Of a DNA stretch of 64,000 nucleotides, positions 42,479-50,095 are shown one piece after another. The stretch is from NCBI GenBank assembly GCA_028285265.1, contig JANQPX010000018.1, positions 124,001 through 188,000 of the forward strand, read 5' to 3'. The notes below the pieces were generated by a model that searched no databases, was not told the origin of the DNA, and saw only the letters and a program-made list of their open reading frames with translations. The position numbers and the translations under genes were made by a program. The DNA comes from Geminicoccaceae bacterium (GTDB taxonomy: Bacteria > Pseudomonadota > Alphaproteobacteria > Geminicoccales > Geminicoccaceae). Within the stretch, counting starts at the first letter, position 1, and every line of letters starts with the position of its first letter.

Positions 42479-43522
42479 CTATTTCACGAAGCTGACGGAT
42501 TTGCGATCCGTAGAAAGCACGACCGCAATGATGACGAGGAGGCCAAGCACGCCGTCTTGGATGTAACCTGGAAGGCCGATCACCACCATGCCGTTGTTGA
42601 TGACATTGACGACCAGAACGCCGACCAACGTGTTCCAGACGCCGCCGATACCCCCCCATAGAGCCGTGCCGCCGACGACAACAGCCGTGATTGAGATGAA
42701 CATGAAGTTGTTGCCTGTCGCGGTCTCGGCAATCCCGATGCGACCGACCGCAAGGAGGGCGCCAACGGCGAAGAAGATGCCGGCGAGCGTAAAGCCTAAG
42801 ATACGCACGCGCTCGACGTTCAAGCCACTCGCATGAGCGAGCTCCTCACCGCCGCCAACAGCATAGAAGTTGCGGCCAAGTGTTGTTCGCGACTGGATGA
42901 ACCAGGCGATGACAAGAAACGCGAGCGCCACATAGCACATGATCGGAAAGTTGAACCAGCGCTCGGTCAGCAAGGCGCGGAAGAGTTCATCTTCCACACG
43001 AATGCGGTCGCCGCCGGTCAAGAGCAGAGCAAAGCCGGTGCCGACGAAGCCCATAGCAAGGCTAGCCATGAAGGATGGGATCTTGAGCCGGACGTGAATC
43101 AGCCCGTTGATGAACCCCATGACCGCACCGACCAACATGGCGAGCGGAATTGCGAAAATAGCGAAGCTTGCAACAGTCCCACCCCAGGCGAGGAAGGCGA
43201 AGGCGAAGATAACGGCGCAGACAGAGATCGTGCCTTCCATACTGAGATCGATCGAACCCATGATAATAATGAAGGTGACGCCGACAGCCACCATCAGGGC
43301 TGGGCTCGCCGCGACGAAGATGCGGGCGGCATTGCGGATCGAGAAAAACCGACTGTCGATAAGATAAATGTGGTCTTTACCCTCGCGGACGTCCTCGAGC
43401 CACTCGAAGAAGGGAAAAAGCAGCATCAAAACGGCGAGAACGAGCAGTGGTGCCCATTTGATGATCCGTTCTCTTGTCAGGAACGTGTCCATCTGCGGCG
43501 ACTGGATCGCGATGTCGGTCAT
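42479..43522 (-). CDS. RbsC-type ABC sugar permease
   Basis: The protein has 347 residues. It has a longer N-terminus than its partner and an extra loop (EWLEDVREGKDHIYL). The same family motifs are present: VTFIIIMGSIDLSMEGT, GFINGLIHVRLKIPSFMASLAMGF, NFYAVGGGEELAHASGLNVERVRILGFTLAGI and AVVVGGTALWGGIGGVWNTLVGVLVV. The two permeases probably form a heterodimer. The gene is separated from the binding-protein gene by about 115 bp containing strong hairpins, and is followed directly by the ATPase. Confidence 0.92.
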   Translation of the reverse strand: MTDIAIQSPQMDTFLTRERIIKWAPLLVLAVLMLLFPFFEWLEDVREGKDHIYLIDSRFFSIRNAARIFVAASPALMVAVGVTFIIIMGSIDLSMEGTISVCAVIFAFAFLAWGGTVASFAIFAIPLAMLVGAVMGFINGLIHVRLKIPSFMASLAMGFVGTGFALLLTGGDRIRVEDELFRALLTERWFNFPIMCYVALAFLVIAWFIQSRTTLGRNFYAVGGGEELAHASGLNVERVRILGFTLAGIFFAVGALLAVGRIGIAETATGNNFMFISITAVVVGGTALWGGIGGVWNTLVGVLVVNVINNGMVVIGLPGYIQDGVLGLLVIIAVVLSTDRKSVSFVK

Positions 43523-43560
43523 GGTCCGGGCACCCCAAAGGGCTATCCTTTAGAGGACGA

Positions 43561-43631
43561 AAGGTCGTCTTCGACCTTGGAAAAATACCGGTTGGCCAAG
43601 GTAGGACGCGGCCGAGGTATCGGCCGCGTCC
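43561..43631 (-). promoter_or_regulatory. Tandem hairpins between binding-protein and permease genes
   Basis: On the minus-strand transcript three structures follow each other. First is a 12-bp GC-rich stem (GGACGCGGCCGA/TCGGCCGCGTCC, tetraloop, 43604-43631). Then come two mutually exclusive 7-bp stems: ACCTTGG/CCAAGGT (43574-43602) and AAGGTCG/CGACCTT (43561-43578). Such elements after binding-protein genes commonly stabilise the upstream message and reduce downstream expression. The alternative pair could add switching. Confidence 0.65.
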
Positions 43632-43637
43632 ACGATC

Positions 43638-44744
43638 TTACTTGTACTGAATCTGGCCGTTCGAAGGACCCCAAAAATCGGTCCAGTCATAGGTCGGCAC
43701 ATTGTCGAGATAGTTCGCCTTAAAGTCCAAGGCATCTTCTGGCGTGACCATGATCGTCGGACCATAGAACTCACGATGTTCGTTCGGTTCTTCCGACGGC
43801 TTAAAGGCGCCCGTAGCCGCATGATAAGCGAGCGATGCTGTGACACCACCGCCCCAATGCGGGTTCGTGAAGACCGTCGCTAGAATCTTTCCCTCGGCGA
43901 CCAAGCCAACCGCTTGTGGATTGCCATCATACGTCACGATCGGGATGTCCATCCCTTCGGCGCGCAAGGCCTCAAGCACGCCATAACCGATGGTGTCGTT
44001 GGCGCAATGCACACCCGTAATCTCGTCGCCATACCGTGTGATAAATGACGACATGATCTGATTGGCTTTCTGGGTGTCCCAATCCGCCGGCTGCGAGTCG
44101 AGAAGTTCGACATCAGGGTAGTCCTTGAGCGCATTCTTCAGGCCGTCAAGTCGCTCGATCGCTGGGTTGTTTGAAGCGATCCCGCCAAGATGAACGACGC
44201 CGCCTTTCCCGCCCATGGCATCCAATAGAATGCGCGCGGTCTGCTCAGCAGGCTTTTCGTCTGACCAGGTCATGTGGCTGACATAGTTGTCGCCGAAATC
44301 CCAGGGATGTAGATCGTCCGTCTTGTTCCAAAGAGTCGAAACATAAGCACCAGCTTCGACACACGCTTCAACGACGGGACGCGCGTTTGGCGCATCATTG
44401 GTGTCGATCGCAAGGGCCAGATCGCCATTGGTTTTAGCCAATAAGGCTTTGACGTCGGCAAGCGACTTTTCAGACGAACCTTCATTGATCAGGTGCGTAA
44501 GGGCGTCTTTGGATTTGCCAAGGCTTTCGATGAAGGCTTCGCCACCCGAGACAATCTCATTCCAATAGGGATTGGTACGATTACGATAGCTCCAAGCGAT
44601 CGTCGGATCGGCGATGGCTGCCCTGGCCATGCCTGGGCCCATGAGGCCGGTGGCGGCTAGACCGCCCACGCCATAGGCTGAGGCAAGCAAGAGATTGCGA
44701 CGATTGATCGTCTCCTGCTCGATATACTTCTTAATAAACGACAT
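43638..44744 (-). CDS. Sugar ABC transporter substrate-binding protein
   Basis: The protein has 368 residues with a twin-arginine-like signal (NRRNLLLASAYGVGGLAATG, then MARA-A). The mature protein is a Peripla_BP_4 sugar-binding protein: TIAWSYRNRTNPYWNEIVSGGEAFIESL, DLALAIDTNDAPNARPVVEACVEAG, HLGGIASNNPAIERLDGLKNAL, and VHCANDTIGYGVLEAL followed by IVTYDGNPQAVGLVAEG. It delivers the sugar or polyol to the RbsABC-like importer. It starts with ATG after GGGAGG and is the first gene of the minus operon, divergent from the TetR regulator. Confidence 0.93.
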   Translation of the reverse strand: MSFIKKYIEQETINRRNLLLASAYGVGGLAATGLMGPGMARAAIADPTIAWSYRNRTNPYWNEIVSGGEAFIESLGKSKDALTHLINEGSSEKSLADVKALLAKTNGDLALAIDTNDAPNARPVVEACVEAGAYVSTLWNKTDDLHPWDFGDNYVSHMTWSDEKPAEQTARILLDAMGGKGGVVHLGGIASNNPAIERLDGLKNALKDYPDVELLDSQPADWDTQKANQIMSSFITRYGDEITGVHCANDTIGYGVLEALRAEGMDIPIVTYDGNPQAVGLVAEGKILATVFTNPHWGGGVTASLAYHAATGAFKPSEEPNEHREFYGPTIMVTPEDALDFKANYLDNVPTYDWTDFWGPSNGQIQYK

Positions 44745-44855
44745 AGAGAACCTCCCATTTCCACGCAGCCTCCATTCGAGGCCTCAGTCTCGTTTCCCTG
44801 ACAGTCGGTCACCAAGCGACGCTCTTGAAGAAGAAATTGCGCCGTTGATTCGATC

Positions 44856-44877
44856 GGTAACGCACCAGTTAGTTACT
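44856..44877. promoter_or_regulatory. Operator copy F between the TetR and transporter genes
   Basis: GGTAAC-GCACCA-GTTAGTTACT contains one left arm and two overlapping right arms of the AGTAAC-N6-GTTACT element. It sits 112 bp before the transporter operon and 115 bp before the TetR start. Confidence 0.6.
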
Positions 44878-44991
44878 TTTAATTTCTTTTCCGTGTCAAG
44901 TCCACTATAACTGTGCCTGCAAGGTTTGGACTCGGAGTATGGAAACTAGATGCAGACCGCTCGGAACAAGATCGAAAGGGGCGAGGCACCT

Positions 44992-45624
44992 ATGCCAAGA
45001 AAGAAGCCGCGCGCTCGCGATGCGGATGCGACCAAGGCTCGTATTCTGGCTGCCGCCAAATCAGAATTTGCACGCCTCGGCCTGGCTGGCGCTCGGGTCG
45101 ACGAGATCGCAGAGAAGGCAAGCGCCAACAAACGGATGATCTATCATTATTTCGGCAGCAAAGAGGACCTTTTCCAGGTCGTGCTGGAAGAAGCTTATCT
45201 AGACATACGTAGCGCCGAACAGGAGCTTGACCTTGATCATCTAGCCCCGCGTGACGCGTTGGAAACGCTGGTACGCTTTACCTGGGACTACTATCTCGAC
45301 AATCCTGAATTCATTACGCTCGTCAACAGCGCTAATCTGCACAGAGGCCGTCATCTGGAGAATTCGGAACGCCTGCGTACGGCAAGTCGTCGCTTCGTCA
45401 ACATGGTGCGCAGCATTTTGGACCGTGGCGTCGCAGAGGGTGTGTTCCGTCCTGGCATTGATCCCGTGCAGCTCAATATCACCATCGCCGCTATCGGCTA
45501 CTACTATCTAACCAACCGTTTCACAGGTGGCATTTTGTTCGAACGCAACTTTATGGCCAAGAAGGCCCTCGGTCAGCGGCTTGACTTCAACATCGATACT
45601 GTCATGCGGCTGGTCCAGGCTTGA
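44992..45624 (+). CDS. TetR-family regulator, probable controller of the island
   Basis: The ATG at 44992 has GAGG five bases upstream; the track start 14 codons earlier is possible. The 210-residue protein has the TetR DNA-binding domain at the N-terminus: KARILAAAKSEFARLGLAGARVDEIAEKASANKRMIYHYFGSKEDLF, ending in the typical YHYFGSKEDLF. The C-terminal ligand domain, with LEDRGVAEGVF-type helices, resembles the RutR/PfmR-like group. It is divergent from the sugar transporter operon and is the only regulator in the island. All six operator copies have the inverted-repeat layout expected for such dimers. Its inducer is probably the imported compound or a CoA ester. Confidence 0.9.
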   Translation: MPRKKPRARDADATKARILAAAKSEFARLGLAGARVDEIAEKASANKRMIYHYFGSKEDLFQVVLEEAYLDIRSAEQELDLDHLAPRDALETLVRFTWDYYLDNPEFITLVNSANLHRGRHLENSERLRTASRRFVNMVRSILDRGVAEGVFRPGIDPVQLNITIAAIGYYYLTNRFTGGILFERNFMAKKALGQRLDFNIDTVMRLVQA

Positions 45625-45775
45625 ACGAGCACCGGTAAGAACAGACAGAAATGACCCACTCACGACCATGCGTTTACCCCCCGGAGCCTCCTTCATCGAT
45701 CGAAGCCTACGGGACCCGGCAGCATGTCCAGGTTTGATGAGCCCCTCAACACTTAACATCGAAGAGAAGTGGCAT

Positions 45776-46027
45776 TCATCCCCAGCGCATCAGGCCCAAA
45801 ATCGCCGATGCTGCGTAGAAGAACCGGAGCGTGAGAAACGCCCAACGCCGGTCAATGACGCCCCAGGCTGCAAAGAGACCCGATGAAACAAGGAGGAGGG
45901 TGAAGCCCATCACTTCATTGCCGGTGTTTGAGGCGATCAAGAGCGCATAGGCCATGGCGAGCAATGACCCCGTCACCTCAAACGTGGTGATCAAACGGCG
46001 CTGGTAACGAGCTGCTTCTGGCATCAT
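45776..46027 (-). CDS. Small three-span membrane protein, unknown
   Basis: The start was placed at the ATG at 46027 instead of the TTG used in the track. The roughly 83-residue protein has three hydrophobic segments (TTFEVTGSLLAMAYALLIAS, MGFTLLLVSSGLFAAWGVID and WAFLTLRFFYAASAILGLMRW). The short loops and C-terminal RFFYAASAILGLMRWG suggest a small integral membrane protein of the kind often annotated as a conserved hypothetical. It is convergent with the TetR gene and may share a transcript with the hydrolase upstream. Confidence 0.6.
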   Translation of the reverse strand: MMPEAARYQRRLITTFEVTGSLLAMAYALLIASNTGNEVMGFTLLLVSSGLFAAWGVIDRRWAFLTLRFFYAASAILGLMRWG

Positions 46028-46063
46028 GCGCTGGTCCGTAATGCTGATTGCTAGAGACAACAG

Positions 46064-46918
46064 TCACGTCGCTGCTTGAGATGCCAAGAAATCGACGAGG
46101 TGTCGGCCGATCTCATCGGGCTTATCCTCCATCGCGAAATGCCCACAGTCCTTGAGAATATGAAGCTTGGCGTTGGGAATGGCATCGTGGAGTTTTTGGG
46201 CCCAAGCCACGACCTGCCAAGCGTCGTCCTCCCCCCAGATGATCTGCACAGGCAACGCCGCAAGCTCGTTCAATCGGTTTGAAATCTCGAGCGTGTGTTT
46301 TGGGTCGTAGTGTCTGATCTGATGCTGGAACAGGCTGCCCTGCCCGATCGGACCTGAGATATAGCTGAGATAGACCTCCAGAGCCGATTCCTTCAGGTTC
46401 TGTTTGTCGTTCACTGCGGAAAGAAGCCATTCGCGAAAATGCTGCCGGTGCTCCACGCCGGGCTTCGCGATTAAGGTTTCCACCCCCTCCTGCATCTGCT
46501 CATGGGTGCGCTTCGATGGCCAGCTATCGAAACTGCAGACATCGATCAAGGTAAGAGATCTCAAACGTTCCGGCGAAAACACTGCATATCGCTGGGCGAT
46601 CGCACCCCCGATATCATGCGCGATGATATGGGCATCCTTCAGGCCCCAATGCCCCATCAATCCTTCTAGAATAGGTACCTGTCCGGTCACAGATGTGTCG
46701 ACGTCACCGCTCCAGGGACGTTCGGAAAGGCCAAAACCGAGCAAATCATAAAGGTGAACCCGATAACCTGCCTCAATCAGGGCCGGGAGATTGTTTCGCC
46801 AGATGTAGGACGACGACGGTGTGCCATGGATAAGGACCACCGGTTCGCCCTCGCCATGCACACCGAAGGCGATGCGAGCATTGTTGATAAGGACATGGCT
46901 GTCGACGAGAGGCGTCAT
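46064..46918 (-). CDS. Alpha/beta hydrolase, haloalkane dehalogenase-like
   Basis: The ATG at 46918, with GGAG upstream, gives 284 residues. The nucleophile is Asp102 in IIAHDIGGAIAQRYA, the oxyanion site is in LIHGTPSSSYIWRNN, and the base is His260 in KDCGHFAMEDKPDEIG. The acid could be Asp in IIWGEDDAW. An Asp nucleophile with HGTPSSSYIWRN is typical of haloalkane dehalogenases, fluoroacetate dehalogenases and epoxide hydrolases. Compared with the other dehalogenase in this window, the Trp after the nucleophile is replaced by Ile, so the halide pocket differs and substrate is uncertain. It is divergent from a LysR regulator. Confidence 0.85.
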   Translation of the reverse strand: MTPLVDSHVLINNARIAFGVHGEGEPVVLIHGTPSSSYIWRNNLPALIEAGYRVHLYDLLGFGLSERPWSGDVDTSVTGQVPILEGLMGHWGLKDAHIIAHDIGGAIAQRYAVFSPERLRSLTLIDVCSFDSWPSKRTHEQMQEGVETLIAKPGVEHRQHFREWLLSAVNDKQNLKESALEVYLSYISGPIGQGSLFQHQIRHYDPKHTLEISNRLNELAALPVQIIWGEDDAWQVVAWAQKLHDAIPNAKLHILKDCGHFAMEDKPDEIGRHLVDFLASQAAT

Positions 46919-46970
46919 GGATCGGACTCCGTGTCTCAAGGGATGACAGCAGTGTGGTTCAGCAAGCACT

Positions 46971-46998
46971 AATCATCAAATGAATTGATTTGATGATT
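46971..46998. promoter_or_regulatory. 28-bp palindrome between hydrolase and LysR genes
   Basis: AATCATCAAAT-GAATTG-ATTTGATGATT has two perfect 11-bp arms around a 6-bp centre, lying 52 bp from the hydrolase start and 48 bp from the LysR start. It is a very good candidate for the LysR binding site controlling both genes. Confidence 0.7.
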
Positions 46999-47045
46999 TC
47001 ATCGAAATTTGTCATGTTCAATCGATCCAGAGGAGGATCACACCG

Positions 47046-47921
47046 ATGTCCCGTCGTCTTGATATCGATGCGCTGAGAGCGCTTCAGGCGATTGCTGTGC
47101 GTGGCGGTGTCACGCGAGCAGCCGACCATCTGTCGCTGTCGCAGTCCGCCGTCAGTCACAAAATCAAACGTCTGGAGGAGAGTCTTGGTTGCAACCTGCT
47201 CAACAGGAAACCTGGAACGCCTCTGCTCACGGAGGCTGGTCAACGTTTGCTCGGATACGCAAGTCGGATTCTCAGTTTGCACGACGAAGCGCTTCAGGCC
47301 CTAAGCAAGCGAACGCTATCGGGAAAAATCCGCCTTGGCATGACCGAAGATACCACCAGCAGCGGCCTTGCCCGTGTTCTAGGTCGGTTCACACGGCTCT
47401 TCCCCGAGGTTTCGGTTCGGACCCAGGTTGCACAAAGCCTAACGCTTCAAGGCGACTTGAAAAGTGGGACAATCGACCTTGCGGTCATGCAGGTTTTTAC
47501 CCGGGATATTGGTCCACGAGATCTCGTACTCTATCGAGACCGCCTGGTATGGGCCAAGTCGATCGATCTGGAGCTCGATTGGGATCACCCTATTCCATTT
47601 CTGTCTTACGACAACGCGTGTTTCTATCGACAGTGGATGCTAGAGCAGGAAGCGTCGACTGGTCTTGCCTTCGAGACCGTTCTTGAGTGTTCGAGCAATG
47701 CCGGCATCATCGCGGGAGTCGATTCCGGCTTGGGCGTTGCGATCCTCAATCAAAGGCATGTTAGCAAGGAGATGGACGTGTTGATTGAGCGCTTACCTCA
47801 ACCACCGGACATCGCCTACATCGTGCGGATATCTGAAATCGCTGCATCGATCGCGGTTCAAGCTCTCGCAGAAGAAATCCAACGAGAAGCGGCCGATACC
47901 ATGCAGCGCGATGCTGCCTGA
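47046..47921 (+). CDS. LysR-family transcriptional regulator
   Basis: The protein has 291 residues and starts at ATG after AGAGGAGG. The helix-turn-helix is LRALQAIAVRGGVTRAADHL with SLSQSAVSHKIKRLEESLG and the wing LLNRKPGTPLLTEAG. The effector domain follows with GKIRLGMTEDTTSSGLARVLGRF and GLGVAILNQRHV. It is divergent from the dehalogenase-like hydrolase, which is its likely target. The next gene is a drug/metabolite exporter on the other strand, so an unrelated target there is also possible. Confidence 0.93.
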   Translation: MSRRLDIDALRALQAIAVRGGVTRAADHLSLSQSAVSHKIKRLEESLGCNLLNRKPGTPLLTEAGQRLLGYASRILSLHDEALQALSKRTLSGKIRLGMTEDTTSSGLARVLGRFTRLFPEVSVRTQVAQSLTLQGDLKSGTIDLAVMQVFTRDIGPRDLVLYRDRLVWAKSIDLELDWDHPIPFLSYDNACFYRQWMLEQEASTGLAFETVLECSSNAGIIAGVDSGLGVAILNQRHVSKEMDVLIERLPQPPDIAYIVRISEIAASIAVQALAEEIQREAADTMQRDAA

Positions 47922-48031
47922 CGTCGGGTCAGGTCTCGATATCCCCCCCCTTTGAGAAGTGATGTGAACGATCCAAGGCGACCGTCATGCCGGTTCTATC
48001 TTCGCTGCAACAGTACCCCCGCTATTGCCAC

Positions 48032-48943
48032 TCAATGTTTCCTGGCCTCCTTACGCGGCTGAACCAGTGCCAATCCAGCAACCATGATCAACATGGCGGT
48101 CCAAATCCAATGTGAGTGTTGCTCACCGAACATGACGATGCCCCAAGCCACGCCAGACACGGTCACGAGATAGCCCATTTGACTAGCGAAAACAGGACCG
48201 GCTGACGTGACGAGGTAAATGAAGGCGCCATAGGCCAAGGCGTTGATAGCAGCCATAGAAATGATGGCACCTTCGACCATCGTGAACGATATGACGGGAG
48301 GTAGAAGGTGGCCAGTAGCAAGCGCGACGATCCCTGTCATAAGAGATCCTGTCAAAAACATACCACATAACACCGTTAAGGCATCGCTCCCCGGCGGCAT
48401 GCGCAACGCGATGTAGAGGCTCTCCGAGGCATAGCAAAACGCTGCGATAACGGCGATCAACACCCAAAAGGTCGAGCCTGAGTTGGGCAGACTGTCGTCT
48501 GGGGCGACAATGACCACAACCGCGATGGCACCGAGCAAGATGCCGAGAAATCTGGAAGATGCTGCCTGCTCGATGCCGATTGCGAAAGCAATGGCAGTCG
48601 TCAGAATGGGAACAAGCGCGATCACAATCGACAGAACACCTGCCGGAAGTGACGCGGCGGCAAAGAACAGCAACGTCCCAGGCAAGGCCGTACCGAGCAA
48701 GCCGCATATGGCATAGAAAACCAGATGGTTTGAAGTCAGCGGCAGCTGATCACCACGGAACGCAAGATAGAGGCGCAGGAAGATAAACCCAAGAAGGGAT
48801 TGCCAAAAGTTAAGGCCGATCGGATGCATGCCGCCAGCCGTTGCAAATTTCGCCAGCGAAAATGTCACACCCCAGATCGAACCGGCAGCAATCAGAAGCA
48901 CCCATGAGATCACCTTATCGTGCCGCATCAACAACGTTACCAA
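48032..48943 (-). CDS. EamA/DMT-family transporter
   Basis: The protein has 303 residues and about ten spans in two repeats. The first is SWVLLIAAGSIWGVTFSLAKFATAGGMHPIGLNFWQ with the EamA F-R/W motif, and the second begins near FWVLIAVIAAFCYASESLYIAL and continues EGAIISMAAINALAYGAFIYLV. The gene starts at TTG in the track; an ATG five codons later (48928) is equally possible. DMT proteins export amino acids or other metabolites. It converges with the LysR gene and has no operon partner. Confidence 0.9.
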   Translation of the reverse strand: MVTLLMRHDKVISWVLLIAAGSIWGVTFSLAKFATAGGMHPIGLNFWQSLLGFIFLRLYLAFRGDQLPLTSNHLVFYAICGLLGTALPGTLLFFAAASLPAGVLSIVIALVPILTTAIAFAIGIEQAASSRFLGILLGAIAVVVIVAPDDSLPNSGSTFWVLIAVIAAFCYASESLYIALRMPPGSDALTVLCGMFLTGSLMTGIVALATGHLLPPVISFTMVEGAIISMAAINALAYGAFIYLVTSAGPVFASQMGYLVTVSGVAWGIVMFGEQHSHWIWTAMLIMVAGLALVQPRKEARKH

Positions 48944-49150
48944 GTCGATGAAAAAGGATGCCTAAGGCACTGAACACACGCGTATTTCGAACAACTTCTC
49001 ATGTTGGATTGCCGCGTGCCTATTCCTTTGGCTCGTATCGCTAGTCTACGACGGACGAGCTCCCTAGTGACGAGAACTGATTTGCCACTATTTCTGTGAA
49101 AACAAAATCATAATCAGCCTTCTTCATGTATCTTCGCAGGCAATTTTGGA

Positions 49151-49981
49151 TCAACGATCCGCTTTCCGGAAGATCGCTGCAGGTGACTGCCCTCGATGGG
49201 TGCGGCAAGCCCGGTAGAAGCTCGAGTAATCGCCAAACCCTGCATCAAACGCGGCCGTAAGCAAGGGAAGTCCTGGCGTCGATCGTAAGCGACGTTCGAC
49301 CAGGTCAAGTCGTCGGCCGGTTCGATAGGCTTGCATCGTCATGCCGGCCTCCTGCCGAAAGGCCTGACCCAGCCGACTGAGACTGAGCCCTGCGCTTTTG
49401 GCAACGGCGGTCAACGATAAGGCAGGATCAGCGCGAATGGCGGCCAAAGCGTGGGCAACGGCTGGATGGGTCGCTGTGATGTCGCCAATTTCGGCCGCCG
49501 TCCAGTGGGACCAAGCACGGTGCAGCCACCAGGAGAGGCCAATCTTGAGAGCCTCGGGCTCGTCATAGGCAATCAACTGGTCGGCCAGCGTTAAGAGTTC
49601 GTCGCGCGCATCAACGGTCAGCACGCGGCAGTCAGCGCCACTATCTGCTCTTGTGGCTCGACATGTCGGAGGATGCAGGCCGTTAGGGTTGAGGATTTCG
49701 GGCGCCAGCACAGCGACGACCATGTCGAAGTTGGGGGAATCGTCGACCAAAAAATGCGCTTGGTCGGCATGGGCGAACAAAAGAGATCCCGCGCCAAAGG
49801 CCACCAAAGCACCGTCAATAAAGTAATGCATCTGTCCTGAAATGCCGAAGAGAACCACCAACTCTGCATGGCGACGAGGTTCGACGTCATAGCGGCGCCT
49901 TTGGCTCCGTCGCCAGATGCGTCCGGGTTCACCTCGATCCAGATATCGAACTGGTGCCGTCGTCAAGATGGTTTCGTTCAT
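49151..49981 (-). CDS. AraC-family transcriptional regulator
   Basis: The ATG at 49981 was chosen because the longer track start would run through the direct-repeat binding site in the divergent gap. The 276-residue protein has an N-terminal cupin-like sensing part (RRHAELVVLFGISGQMHYFIDG, SLLFAHADQAHFLVDD). The C-terminal double helix-turn-helix is LSLTAVAKSAGLSLSRLGQAFRQEAGMTMQAYRTGRRLDLVERRL and AFDAGFGDYSSFYRACRTHRGQSPAAI. It probably regulates the divergent PhyH gene and the TRAP transporter downstream of it. Confidence 0.92.
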   Translation of the reverse strand: MNETILTTAPVRYLDRGEPGRIWRRSQRRRYDVEPRRHAELVVLFGISGQMHYFIDGALVAFGAGSLLFAHADQAHFLVDDSPNFDMVVAVLAPEILNPNGLHPPTCRATRADSGADCRVLTVDARDELLTLADQLIAYDEPEALKIGLSWWLHRAWSHWTAAEIGDITATHPAVAHALAAIRADPALSLTAVAKSAGLSLSRLGQAFRQEAGMTMQAYRTGRRLDLVERRLRSTPGLPLLTAAFDAGFGDYSSFYRACRTHRGQSPAAIFRKADR

Positions 49982-50004
49982 TTCGGCAGATTGCCGGCGT
50001 GATG

Positions 50005-50041
50005 GAGAAAAACGCAAGGAGTTTCGAGAAAAGCGCCAAGA
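50005..50041. promoter_or_regulatory. Direct repeat of 16 bp spaced 21 bp, AraC-type site
   Basis: GAGAAAAACGCAAGGA and GAGAAAAGCGCCAAGA match at 13 of 16 positions and start 21 bp apart (two helical turns), in the gap between the AraC and PhyH genes. This is the arrangement bound by AraC-type dimers next to a promoter. Confidence 0.6.
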
Positions 50042-50095
50042 ACTCGACCTCACTCCTCGCTATGATCGATGAAATCGCAATGAGGGAGCAGACCC

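Noticed and set aside
41707-42495. 262-codon plus ORF across the ABC ATPase
   Set aside because: Antisense shadow of the RbsA-type gene; no recognisable protein features.
42833-43723. 296-codon plus ORF across the ABC permease
   Set aside because: Opposite strand of a clear RbsC-type permease; composition rich in Glu/Asp/Arg without domains, a typical shadow frame.
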